Below, in pieces: positions 43,610-51,369 of a DNA stretch of 64,000 bases (position 1 is its first letter; every line of letters begins with the position of its first letter). The stretch is from an uncultured Clostridia bacterium (lineage in GTDB: Bacteria; Bacillota; Clostridia; Oscillospirales; CAG-272): contig CANQXN010000001.1 in NCBI GenBank assembly GCA_947627815.1, forward strand, positions 11,255-75,254, written 5' to 3'. Below the pieces are notes generated by a model. That model had not been told where the DNA came from. It searched no databases and saw only the letters and a list, made by a program, of their open reading frames with translations. The position numbers and the translations under genes were made by a program.

Positions 43610-43978
43610 TTATTCGGCGTCGTTTTCGGCGTCGGAAGCCTTGTCGGCGTCCTTCTCTTCCGCCGTGTCCTCATCCAGAGGAGAATCGTCGTCTGTGCAG
43701 AAGATCACATCTTCTTCATCGCTGATATCGTCATCGCCGATGTCAAAGAAGTCCTCGCGCAGCGCTTCCAGCATTTCGTTCTTTTCCTCTTCCTCTTTGG
43801 AGCCGGTTACCAACAGACAGGCACCGGCGGCACCGCAGACGGCGGCGACGGCGGCACAGGCGGAGGCGAGGCTCTTTCTCTTTTTCCACTGGGAGAAGAA
43901 GATAACCAGCGCGGAGAAAGCCTGGATCAAAAGGCAGATACCGATCATAAAACGGGATTTCATGAGTGCTTTTTTCAT
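43610..43978 (-). CDS. Small membrane protein with acidic tail
   Basis: 122 residues: two hydrophobic helices (about 10-29 MIGICLLIQAFSALVIFF and 38-58 ACAAVAAVCGAAGACLLV) and a very acidic C-terminal half (EEEEKNEMLEALREDFFDIGDDD, then DSPLDEDTAEEKDADK). No known family. Positively charged loops flank the helices, so the acidic tail is probably cytoplasmic. AAAGGAG precedes the ATG. Last gene after prfB. Confidence 0.72.
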   Translation of the reverse strand: MKKALMKSRFMIGICLLIQAFSALVIFFSQWKKRKSLASACAAVAAVCGAAGACLLVTGSKEEEEKNEMLEALREDFFDIGDDDISDEEDVIFCTDDDSPLDEDTAEEKDADKASDAENDAE

Positions 43979-44043
43979 GGGAATAACTCCTTTCAGTTTT
44001 TTGTTCTATTACAGGTGAAGGGTGGATGAACAATGATTCTGAT

Positions 44044-45144
44044 TTACACTTTGGCGTTCATTTTCAGATAGGCGTTGATAAAGCCGTCCAAGCGTCCGTC
44101 CATGACAGCCTGAATATCGCCTTCTTCATAGCCGGTTCGTGTATCTTTGACCAGTGTATAGGGCATAAAGACATAGGAACGGATCTGCGCGCCCCACTCA
44201 ATGTTGGTTTTATTGCCCTGAATATCTTCAATTCGCTCTAAATTTTCGCGTTGTTTGATTTCGGCCAGCTTGCTTTTCAGCATTTTCAGCGCCGTTTCTT
44301 TATTCTGGAGCTGGGAGCGTTCCGTCTGACAGCCGACGACAATGCCGGTCGGGATATGGACAATACGGATGGCGGAATCGGTCTTGTTAATATGCTGTCC
44401 GCCGGCACCGCTGGAACGGTGCGCCGTGATTTCAATATCTTCGTCCCGGATTTCAATCGAACCGTCATCGGTAAACTCCGGCATGACTTCCACCGAGGCA
44501 AAAGAGGTATGCCGCCGGCCAGAAGCGTCAAAAGGAGAAACACGCACAAGACGGTGGACGCCGTTTTCACTTTTCAGATAGCCGTACGCATTGATGCCTT
44601 CAATCATGATGGTAGCGCTCTTGATGCCGGCCTCGTCGCCGTCTAACCAGTCGATCAGTTTTACGGTATAGCCGTGCGTCTCGCCCCACCGGCAGTACAT
44701 ACGGTAGAGCATCTGCGCCCAGTCCTGCGCCTCGGTGCCGCCGGCACCGGGATGAAAGGTGAGAATGGCGTTGTGTTCGTCATATTCACCGGTCAAAAGA
44801 GCGCTGAGACGCTGTTTTTCGGCTTCCTGTTCAAGCTCCGCGTTGACTTCGTCGGCGAGACTTTCGTCGTTTTCTTCGATCCCCATTTCGGCCAGAACAT
44901 AGGCATCGTCCACTTTTTGGCAGAGCGCGTCATAAGCGCCGACTTTATCTTTATATTGCTTGATTTCCTGCAAGGTGAGCGAGGAGGTCTGCGGGTCATT
45001 CCAGAATCCCGCGTCTATCGTGAGTTTTTCAAGCTCTGTAATTTTTTCTTTTGTTTCACTGATTTTCAGCGCCTGCGCCAAATCGGTGAGATCCTTTTTG
45101 ATCTGTCGAAGACGGATCTTTGCTTCTTCCAATTGAATGATCAA
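44044..45144 (-). CDS. prfB: Peptide chain release factor 2, no programmed frameshift
   Basis: 366 residues. GGQ motif SSGAGGQHINKTDSAIR and RF2 anticodon-like SPFDASGRRHTSF are present, so it reads UGA and UAA. The start is a TTG at 45144, seven bases after GGAGG. At the place where most bacterial prfB genes have an in-frame UGA and +1 slip (about codon 25), the sequence reads TDLAQALKISETKEKITEL without interruption. The autoregulatory frameshift is therefore absent. It lies 37 bases after nif3. Confidence 0.95.
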   Translation of the reverse strand: MIIQLEEAKIRLRQIKKDLTDLAQALKISETKEKITELEKLTIDAGFWNDPQTSSLTLQEIKQYKDKVGAYDALCQKVDDAYVLAEMGIEENDESLADEVNAELEQEAEKQRLSALLTGEYDEHNAILTFHPGAGGTEAQDWAQMLYRMYCRWGETHGYTVKLIDWLDGDEAGIKSATIMIEGINAYGYLKSENGVHRLVRVSPFDASGRRHTSFASVEVMPEFTDDGSIEIRDEDIEITAHRSSGAGGQHINKTDSAIRIVHIPTGIVVGCQTERSQLQNKETALKMLKSKLAEIKQRENLERIEDIQGNKTNIEWGAQIRSYVFMPYTLVKDTRTGYEEGDIQAVMDGRLDGFINAYLKMNAKV

Positions 45145-45181
45145 GGCGGTTCCTCCGGCATTATGATTCTTCTGCTGTTTT

Positions 45182-45949
45182 TTAAATTGTCACATGGATT
45201 AGATTGCTGTGAAATGTCACCGTTTCAATGGAAGAATCCAATTGATATACGGTTTGTTTCATGCCGCCAAGGACGGGATTTTCGGTAAAGAAATGGCCGG
45301 CCATGATAAGAGCAAGGCCACGGTCGGCCGCTAAGGCGGCGGCGTTATATGAAATTTCTCCGGTAATCAGGGCGTCGGCTTTGGCGGCCAGGGCTTCTTC
45401 AATAAAATCCTTGCCGGAGCCGCCCACGACCAAAACCTTGCGGATCGTGCGGTCGGGGCAAGTGTAGGTAACGGAATCGGCTTTGAGTTTTTCCTTTACC
45501 AGTTTAGCCAAATCGGCGGATTTTATGGGGGAAATCCGGCACAATCGCGCCATCGGCTGCCCCTCGGTCATCCACACTTCCCTGTCATTCATCCCTAAGG
45601 TGTCGCAAAGGCAGTCATTGACGCCGCCTTGCGCGGCATCCAACCGGGTATGAAAAGAAAGAGCCGCGATTTCCGCCGTTACCAGTCGGCACAACAGATG
45701 CGGGATCAAGTCGTCGGCATCGAGATGACGAAGCGGGGAGAAAATCAGAGGATGATGCGAAAGAATGACATCGCACCCCTCTTGTATGGCCCGATCCACG
45801 GCGTCCTCCGTGATATCCAGCGTAAGCAGGACTTTTTTGACCGGGCGATCCGGCAGAGGCACGCACATGGCGCCGTCATTGTCCCAGGAGCAGGAGAGCG
45901 AAGAAGGCCAAATATGATTTAAAGCCGTTATAAAATCGCGTAGAATCAC
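45182..45949 (-). CDS. Nif3-like dinuclear metal-centre protein
   Basis: 255 residues from a GTG with GGGAGG ahead. The metal-site blocks are VILSHHPLIFSPLR, SFHTRLDAAQGGVND and, near the C-terminus, MAGHFFTENPV. Often annotated as GTP cyclohydrolase 1 type 2 homologue, though that activity is disputed. It follows trmK directly, the usual trmK-nif3 (yqfN-yqfO) pair. Confidence 0.94.
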   Translation of the reverse strand: MILRDFITALNHIWPSSLSCSWDNDGAMCVPLPDRPVKKVLLTLDITEDAVDRAIQEGCDVILSHHPLIFSPLRHLDADDLIPHLLCRLVTAEIAALSFHTRLDAAQGGVNDCLCDTLGMNDREVWMTEGQPMARLCRISPIKSADLAKLVKEKLKADSVTYTCPDRTIRKVLVVGGSGKDFIEEALAAKADALITGEISYNAAALAADRGLALIMAGHFFTENPVLGGMKQTVYQLDSSIETVTFHSNLIHVTI

Positions 45950-45968
45950 GGCAACCTCCCGGATCGTT

Positions 45969-46697
45969 TCAGTGTTGGTTCAGCCCGTCAAGCCGGGCGG
46001 CAATCCCTGCCAGCAATGCGGTCAGCCGCTTTTTGTCCGTGCTATCCGGATCGCGGCAGCCGAGCAGTTGCTTTTGCAAACAGCGCCGCTGTTTTTCAAG
46101 ATACGCGGCATAAGCTTTGTAATCGGAAGGATCGCAGCATCTGCCGCAGAGCGCATCGGCGACTTTCCCGTCCGCATTGACGCCGCGATAGACGGCAAGC
46201 AGCAGGCGATAGGGTTTGACACCTTCCAAAGCGTAGCGCTCTTTGACAATTTCAAATCCGTTGTTCCATAGCCAGAAACAGACGGTATCGGCATCGGTCA
46301 TGGGTTGGAGAACCAACCGAAGACCTTCGGTTTTGAGAAAGGGAGCCTTTTGCAGAATGTAGCAGATGGTCTCGCCGCCCATACCGCAAATCACGATATC
46401 GGTGGGATGATAGGGCGCCACGCTGTCAAGCCCATCGGTCAAAAGTGTGACCGCGCGTTCCGCGAGACCGGCTGCGGCCAGATTTTGCGCCGCGGACGCT
46501 AGCGGCCCCTGCCGGAGATCACTGCATACCGCAAAGGAAGCGATACCGCGCAGCAAAAGATCTGCGGCCAAATAGGCGTGGTCACAGCCCACATCGGCAA
46601 GAATGACAGAGCCTGCCTGCCGACATGTCGCGTCATCGATCGGGGTTTCGACCAATGACGCGGCCAGACGCAGGCGCGGCGTGAGCGAAAAAGTCAC
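45969..46697 (-). CDS. trmK: tRNA (adenine22-N1)-methyltransferase TrmK
   Basis: 242 residues from a GTG that overlaps the previous stop as GTGA. SAM-binding VILADVGCDHAYLAADLL, the ICGMGGETI block and LVLQPMTDADTVCFWLWNNGF are typical of TrmK (YqfN). It methylates A22 of tRNAs. Pairs with the nif3 gene downstream. Confidence 0.93.
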   Translation of the reverse strand: MTFSLTPRLRLAASLVETPIDDATCRQAGSVILADVGCDHAYLAADLLLRGIASFAVCSDLRQGPLASAAQNLAAAGLAERAVTLLTDGLDSVAPYHPTDIVICGMGGETICYILQKAPFLKTEGLRLVLQPMTDADTVCFWLWNNGFEIVKERYALEGVKPYRLLLAVYRGVNADGKVADALCGRCCDPSDYKAYAAYLEKQRRCLQKQLLGCRDPDSTDKKRLTALLAGIAARLDGLNQH

Positions 46698-46894
46698 TGT
46701 GCCGCGAGAAAATCGTTGATCTTCTTGACCAATGCGTCAACATCGGTTCCGTGTACTTCGCAGGCCTCCTGCAGGGATTCGCCGCGCGACGCGGGGCAGC
46801 CCAGACAGTGCATACCGATCTCAAAGAAGAAGGGCGCGCAATCGGGCGCTTGGTCGAGAATATCGCCGATAATGCTGTCTTTGGTAACAGTCAT
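46694..46894 (-). CDS. DUF1858 domain protein
   Basis: 66 residues from ATG 46894 (AAAGGAAAC ahead). It is all DUF1858: DSIIGDILDQAPDCAPFFFEIGMHCLGCPASRGES, with two cysteines in CLGC that may bind a metal or form a disulfide. Function unknown. First gene of the trmK-nif3-prfB unit with its own perfect promoter. Confidence 0.92.
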   Translation of the reverse strand: MTVTKDSIIGDILDQAPDCAPFFFEIGMHCLGCPASRGESLQEACEVHGTDVDALVKKINDFLAAQ

Positions 46895-46965
46895 AGTTTT
46901 GTTTCCTTTCCCGGAATAGGCGTTTCCGAAGGATTTGTGAGGAAGGCACAACCTACCACAATTGT

Positions 46966-46994
46966 ATTATATCGTATTTTTCCCCTTCTGTCAA
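46966..46994 (-). promoter_or_regulatory. Sigma-A promoter for the DUF1858-trmK-nif3-prfB unit
   Basis: Minus strand: TTGACA (46994-46989), 17 bases, TATAAT (46971-46966), full consensus. Confidence 0.92.
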
Positions 46995-47022
46995 TTGATT
47001 TATTGATTTTTTTCCGGCTCTC

Positions 47023-47051
47023 TTGCGCATTTTGAAAAAAGGTGCTATAAT
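47023..47051 (+). promoter_or_regulatory. Sigma-A promoter for the HIT gene
   Basis: TTGCGC at 47023-47028, 17 bases, TATAAT at 47046-47051; divergent from the DUF1858 promoter. Confidence 0.85.
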
Positions 47052-47077
47052 CGAAACAGAAAGGACGGTATCGTAAC

Positions 47078-47413
47078 ATGTGCATTTTTTGTGAAATCGC
47101 GAAAAAATCGGTTCCATCTCAGGCAGTATTTGAAAATGACACCATCTTCGCTTTCCGGGACATCAATCCCCAGGCGCCTGTTCATATTCTGGTGATCCCG
47201 AAAACGCATATTGCCTCGGTCGATGCCATTACCGCCGAAAACAGCAAGGTCGTTGCCGAAATCTTTGAGGCCATCCCGAAAATTGCCGCGAACGCCGGCC
47301 TTGCAAACGGCTATCGTGTGATCTCCAACTGCGGGGCGGATGCCTGCCAAAGCGTCAAGCACCTCCATTTTCACATCTTAGGCGGCAAACAGCTCAGCGA
47401 AACCATGGCCTGA
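47078..47413 (+). CDS. HIT family protein (HinT-like)
   Basis: 111 residues. Zinc/histidine signature CIFCEIAKK at the start and the histidine triad SVKHLHFHILGGKQL at the end. HinT-type enzymes hydrolyse AMP-linked phosphoramidates such as aminoacyl- or lysyl-AMP. Single-gene unit with its own promoter and terminator. Confidence 0.95.
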   Translation: MCIFCEIAKKSVPSQAVFENDTIFAFRDINPQAPVHILVIPKTHIASVDAITAENSKVVAEIFEAIPKIAANAGLANGYRVISNCGADACQSVKHLHFHILGGKQLSETMA

Positions 47414-47430
47414 TCTTTTGTCCATTGTGA

Positions 47431-47476
47431 CAGCAAAAAGCGCCGTCGGAAGTATTTCCGGCGGCGCTTTTTGCTG
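47431..47476. terminator. Bidirectional terminator after the HIT gene
   Basis: AGCAAAAAGCGCCG and CGGCGCTTTTTGCT form the stem around an inner GGAA/TTCC, with A- and T-tracts on both sides. It serves the convergent HIT and cyclophilin genes. Confidence 0.9.
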
Positions 47477-47486
47477 TTTTGGCAAG

Positions 47487-47987
47487 TTAGGCAAGACACA
47501 TTTTTTCAATCACGACCGGTTCGGCCGGCTCGCTTGGCGTGCCGAAGAAAGAGGGCTTTTTGCGGCAGGTCGCCACTTTATCGATCACTTCCAGCCCTTC
47601 GGTTACTTTGCCGAACGCGGCGTATTCGCCGTCAAGCCAATCGCACTTGCACTGGCAAATAAAAAATTGCGAGGTGGCGCTGTTGGGATCCTGCGAACGC
47701 GCCATCCCGAGAACGCCCCGCTCAAATTTCAGATCGTTGGGAAATCCGTTGTGCGAAAACTCCCCGGGAATGCGCTTTAACGAGGGATCGCCCCGCCCTG
47801 TGCCGGTGGGATCGCCGCCTTGAATCATGAAATCGGGAATGCAGCGATGAAAAGTCAGGCCATCATAGAACCCGGACTTTACATAGGAAAGAAACGCTTC
47901 TACCGAGGCGGGCGCCTTGTCGGGATATACTTCTAAGGTCATCGTGCCGTAATTTTTGATCGTGAGAATCACTTTTTGCGTTTTCAT
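47487..47987 (-). CDS. Cyclophilin-type peptidylprolyl isomerase (cytoplasmic)
   Basis: 166 residues from ATG 47987. Single cyclophilin domain: SGFYDGLTFHRCIPDFMIQGGDPTGTG, ARSQDPNSATSQFFICQ and AAFGKVTEGLEVIDKVA. No signal peptide, so cytoplasmic. It is a close relative of the membrane-anchored cyclophilin encoded just upstream, which suggests a tandem duplication followed by a change of location. Confidence 0.94.
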   Translation of the reverse strand: MKTQKVILTIKNYGTMTLEVYPDKAPASVEAFLSYVKSGFYDGLTFHRCIPDFMIQGGDPTGTGRGDPSLKRIPGEFSHNGFPNDLKFERGVLGMARSQDPNSATSQFFICQCKCDWLDGEYAAFGKVTEGLEVIDKVATCRKKPSFFGTPSEPAEPVVIEKMCLA

Positions 47988-48059
47988 AAACAAACTCCGT
48001 TCTTTTTTTTTGAAAAAGGGCTGCCGAACCTTGCGGTTCGGCAAACCCTGACAGGCAAA

Positions 48060-48809
48060 TTATTTTTCCTCTAAAAGATACATGGACTCAATGATAATCG
48101 CCTCTTTCGGCTGATAATAGGCGCCGCTCGCGTCCTGCGCCGAGGTTTTGGGGCAGTTGGCAATCGCATCTACCACATCCATGCCCTCGACGACCTTGCC
48201 GAACGCGGCATACTTGCCGTCTAAGTCATGCGCGCTGGCATGACAGATGAAAAATTGCGAAGTGCCGCTGTCATAATCCTGACTGCGCGCCAGACCGATA
48301 ACGCCGCGATCAAAGAGAAGCTTGTTGTCATAGAAATTGTTTTCGGCAAATTCCCCCGACACATTAGGAAGAATCGAAAGACCGTATCCTGTGCCGGTGG
48401 GGTCGCCGCCCTGGATCATAAAGCCGGAGATGCAACGATGAAAAGTCAGACCGTTATAAAAGCCGGATTTGACATAAGAGACAAAACGAGCCACCGTCTT
48501 CGGCGCATATTGCGGATAGAGTTCCATGACAATGGTGCCATAGTCTTTCACTTTCATGACAACACGCGGCGTCCCTTCGGGAACCGGCGGATCTTCCTCA
48601 AACTCTGTTGGCAGCGTGTTGGATGCGGCCGGTTCCATCGTAGAGGAGGATCTTCGCACAAGCGTCACTACCAATGCGACAATCAGCGCCACCGCGATCA
48701 CGGCCAGTACAATGCAAAGAATGACGGTACTCTTCTGCTGTTTGGGCTGTTTTGCTTCTTTTTTCAGCCGAGCTTGATATTCAGCCATCTTTTTTCTGTT
48801 ATGACCCAT
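48060..48809 (-). CDS. Membrane-anchored cyclophilin-type peptidylprolyl isomerase
   Basis: 249 residues: a basic N-terminus, one membrane helix (about 29-50), a short linker and a cyclophilin domain (SGFYNGLTFHRCISGFMIQGGDPTGTG, ARSQDYDSGTSQFFICH, AAFGKVVEGMDVVDAI). The domain faces outside, where it may help fold exported proteins. AGGGGG lies ahead of the ATG. It is the paralogue of the next gene. Confidence 0.94.
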   Translation of the reverse strand: MGHNRKKMAEYQARLKKEAKQPKQQKSTVILCIVLAVIAVALIVALVVTLVRRSSSTMEPAASNTLPTEFEEDPPVPEGTPRVVMKVKDYGTIVMELYPQYAPKTVARFVSYVKSGFYNGLTFHRCISGFMIQGGDPTGTGYGLSILPNVSGEFAENNFYDNKLLFDRGVIGLARSQDYDSGTSQFFICHASAHDLDGKYAAFGKVVEGMDVVDAIANCPKTSAQDASGAYYQPKEAIIIESMYLLEEK

Positions 48810-48830
48810 GTTGTTTTACCCCCTGGCTTG

Positions 48831-49559
48831 TTATGCTTCCACATCGTAAACGAAGTTTTCAAGGACAATATTGAGATTTCCGTTGAGACAGCGGATCTCG
48901 TCAAACATTTCTTTTTGATTGGCGCCTTTTTTGAAATTGACCGCATAAGACAACTCAAACATGGTGCCGAAATTCGAGGATTTTACCTTGCACACTTCCC
49001 AGTGAACGCAATATTTATTGAGGATTTCATCAAAGATGCCGACATAATTGAGGCTTTCCGGAACAACCACTTTCAGAAGTTTTTTAGGATTGCGCTGATC
49101 GCCGAACCGCACGAACATGAGAATGATCATGACAACCGAAACCAGCACGGCAAGGACGGCGGCAACGCCGATATAGCCGCGGCCGCAGGCAAGACCCAAG
49201 GTAAGGGAGGCGAAAATGTAAGCGAGATCTTTCGGACTGCCCTGCGTAGAACGGAAACGGATAATGGTCAAAGCACCGCCGATGGAAACGGCGCTCAGAA
49301 CCGTGGTCGAACCCGCCCCCGAAAGATTGGAAGAAACAAGGCATAAAACAGAAAGGATCGGCGGCAGCATCATCAGCGTATAGGCCATGCCCTTGGAGTA
49401 CCCATCCAAGCGGTTGGTGAACATATAAAGAGCACTGATCAGAAGGCCGAAAACAAGGCCGCTCAAAAGGATCTCAATGAGCAGGACAAAGCTGATCTCG
49501 GAAAGGTTCTGACTGTCGATAATGGATTGCATCAGGTTGACTGCGAGAAATGTTTTCAT
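48831..49559 (-). CDS. DUF4956 membrane protein
   Basis: 242 residues. Several membrane helices fill the first 150 residues (for example LLIEILLSGLVFGLLISALYMF, and GYIGVAAVLAVLVSVVMIILMF); GALTIIRFRSTQGSPKDLAYIF is the DUF4956 hallmark. The C-terminal 90 residues form a soluble domain. The start overlaps the VTC gene stop as ATGA. DUF4956 proteins are regular partners of bacterial VTC-domain proteins, so a joint role in polyphosphate synthesis or export is a fair inference. Confidence 0.9.
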   Translation of the reverse strand: MKTFLAVNLMQSIIDSQNLSEISFVLLIEILLSGLVFGLLISALYMFTNRLDGYSKGMAYTLMMLPPILSVLCLVSSNLSGAGSTTVLSAVSIGGALTIIRFRSTQGSPKDLAYIFASLTLGLACGRGYIGVAAVLAVLVSVVMIILMFVRFGDQRNPKKLLKVVVPESLNYVGIFDEILNKYCVHWEVCKVKSSNFGTMFELSYAVNFKKGANQKEMFDEIRCLNGNLNIVLENFVYDVEA

Positions 49560-50311
49560 AATTCATTGACCTCTGTTACTGGGACAGCGTGTCCGTTAAT
49601 ATAATATTCATATTCTTTGCCGTATTTTGAAAAGCTGGAATTGAAGATCTTGTGTTCGCTCAAGTAACGCGCCAGCCATAGCGGTACGGTGTTGGGAATC
49701 TTGATTTCCATGAGAATGTATCCTTGCGGCAGTACATCAAAGCCTGAGGTATCGCCGTTAAAGTTGACATTTTCGCGGCGCGTGAAGATCTCTTTATCAA
49801 AGGTAATCCGGAGTTCGGGATTGTCCTTGCCGAACATGGCGACCCGATCGTACGAGATATACACATTGGGGCGAAGGTCATAATACTTCAGCATCCGGAG
49901 AATTTCCTTTTTGACCTGGAGATTGAAATAGGATTCTCCGGGCAGAGGCGCGGGAAGTTCCTGGTGTTCGACCATATATTCGGCATCCTTGTAAGGCATG
50001 GTAGCTCTTCTCTTGGTAACAACACCGTTATATTTCTGCTTGATCTCAAAAAACACATTGTCCTCCGGCGCGCGGTGAGGATAGTAGGAACGCATACGCA
50101 GTTTTTCCTTATAAATCGGCGCGTCGGAAGAAACGCGGATCAAATCGTTATTGACGGAGTCGTAATAGATGTTATAGAGTTTATACGAGCGGTCGTCTAA
50201 ACAATAGGGGTCATAGTCCATATAGGAAGCGAGAAACCGCCGGATCTCGTCATATTGCGCTACAGTGAGCAGATATTTTTTTTCATAGCGTTTGAACACC
50301 GTAATCGCCAT
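49556..50311 (-). CDS. VTC-domain polyphosphate polymerase
   Basis: 251 residues from ATG 50311, with GAGGGGAGG ahead. It starts with FKRYEKKYLLTVAQYD and has YYDSVNNDLIR, KEKLRMRSYY and FFEIKQKYNGVVTKRR, then PQGYILMEIKIPN. This is the triphosphate tunnel fold of yeast Vtc4, which makes polyphosphate from ATP; basic residues line the tunnel. A hairpin with a T-run lies between its likely promoter and its start. It is co-translated with DUF4956. Confidence 0.9.
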   Translation of the reverse strand: MAITVFKRYEKKYLLTVAQYDEIRRFLASYMDYDPYCLDDRSYKLYNIYYDSVNNDLIRVSSDAPIYKEKLRMRSYYPHRAPEDNVFFEIKQKYNGVVTKRRATMPYKDAEYMVEHQELPAPLPGESYFNLQVKKEILRMLKYYDLRPNVYISYDRVAMFGKDNPELRITFDKEIFTRRENVNFNGDTSGFDVLPQGYILMEIKIPNTVPLWLARYLSEHKIFNSSFSKYGKEYEYYINGHAVPVTEVNEL

Positions 50312-50337
50312 ACCATGCCTCCCCTCTTTTTGAAAAA

Positions 50338-50371
50338 GAAAAGCGTTATCCCTCAAAGGAAAACGCTTTTC
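50338..50371 (-). terminator. Leader hairpin with T-run ahead of the VTC gene
   Basis: GAAAAGCGTT/AACGCTTTTC with an inner TCC/GGA stem. On the minus strand five T residues follow at once. It lies between a likely promoter (50401-50429) and the VTC ribosome-binding site, so it could end mscS transcripts or attenuate the VTC operon. Confidence 0.7.
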
Positions 50372-50400
50372 CTTTATCAACCACAGTATTGTATCGAATC

Positions 50401-50429
50401 AATATAAATCTAATATGAAGACTTGCCAA
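50401..50429 (-). promoter_or_regulatory. Possible promoter for the VTC-DUF4956 unit
   Basis: Minus strand: TTGGCA (50429-50424), 17 bases, TATATT (50406-50401). Weaker than the others in this window. Confidence 0.55.
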
Positions 50430-50485
50430 ACAAGGCGTGAATTTTGTGTATGGAATGCGGTATAGACACCGACAGTCCGATCCTT

Positions 50486-51292
50486 TTACTTAGGCGTTTT
50501 CTCGTTCACATGGACATCCAACTGCGGGAAAGGAATTTCCACACCGGCCATACGGAACGCCTTATCGATCGCTTCGTTGATATCGAAAAACACGGTCCAA
50601 TAATTTTCGGTTTTCGTCCAAACGCGGAAAGAAAGCGTAAGCGAGCTGTCGGAAAACGCGGAAAGATAGCAGACCGGTGCGGGATCGTCAAGCACCAGCT
50701 CGTGATTGGCGGCGATAGCGATCAGGATCTTGTTCACGCGGTCAAAATCGGAAGCATACGCCACATTTACGGTGAAGTCCACACGGCGTTTGCCTTCGGT
50801 CGAGAGGTTCTGCAAAGAGGCGTTCGAGGCGACGCCGTTCGGCAGGCAGACCGTGATATTATCCGGCTTTTTCAAAACCGTATAGAAGAGGCTGATATCG
50901 GCAACCGTTCCCTCTTCGCCCGCCACTTTGATGTAATCGCCTACGACATAGGGCTTGAAAATCACCAGCAAAATACCGCCGGCGATATTGGCAAGACTCC
51001 CCTGCAAGGCAAGACCGACGGCAACACCGGCCGAGGCGAGAATCGCCACGATAGAGGTCATTTCCACGCCCAGCATGGAGATGGCAATGATCAAAATAAT
51101 CGCTTTGACGGAAAACTCAAAAAAGGAAGAGAAAAAGGAGGCCACGGTGGGATCCATTTTCTTGCTTTTCCGAATCTTTTTTGCAATTTTCCCTGAAAGA
51201 ACGAATCCGATCACAACCACCAAGATGGCGCCAAGCAGGCGGACGCCGGCCGTTGTGATAAATTCATAGAGAGTATCGAGAATTTTTTGCAT
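50486..51292 (-). CDS. Small-conductance mechanosensitive channel (MscS family)
   Basis: 268 residues with three membrane helices (about 9-31, 55-72 and 80-100), the third being the pore helix with the Ala/Gly pattern SAGVAVGLALQGSLANIAGGI. The cytoplasmic MscS beta domain follows (VVGDYIKVAGEEGTVADISLF, NGVASNASLQNL). It opens under membrane tension to protect against osmotic downshock. GAAAGGTG precedes the ATG. Confidence 0.95.
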   Translation of the reverse strand: MQKILDTLYEFITTAGVRLLGAILVVVIGFVLSGKIAKKIRKSKKMDPTVASFFSSFFEFSVKAIILIIAISMLGVEMTSIVAILASAGVAVGLALQGSLANIAGGILLVIFKPYVVGDYIKVAGEEGTVADISLFYTVLKKPDNITVCLPNGVASNASLQNLSTEGKRRVDFTVNVAYASDFDRVNKILIAIAANHELVLDDPAPVCYLSAFSDSSLTLSFRVWTKTENYWTVFFDINEAIDKAFRMAGVEIPFPQLDVHVNEKTPK

Positions 51293-51369
51293 CGAAATAC
51301 TGCACCTTTCTGTAGTTTATTCATTCACTGCGGCAAATAGCCGTCGGGAACACAAAAGTAGCGGGGGCA

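Noticed and set aside
45120..45170. Programmed frameshift upstream of prfB (short ATG frame MPEEPP then stop)
   Set aside because: The downstream RF2 frame is in the -1, not the +1, register and a good ribosome-binding site precedes the TTG start.
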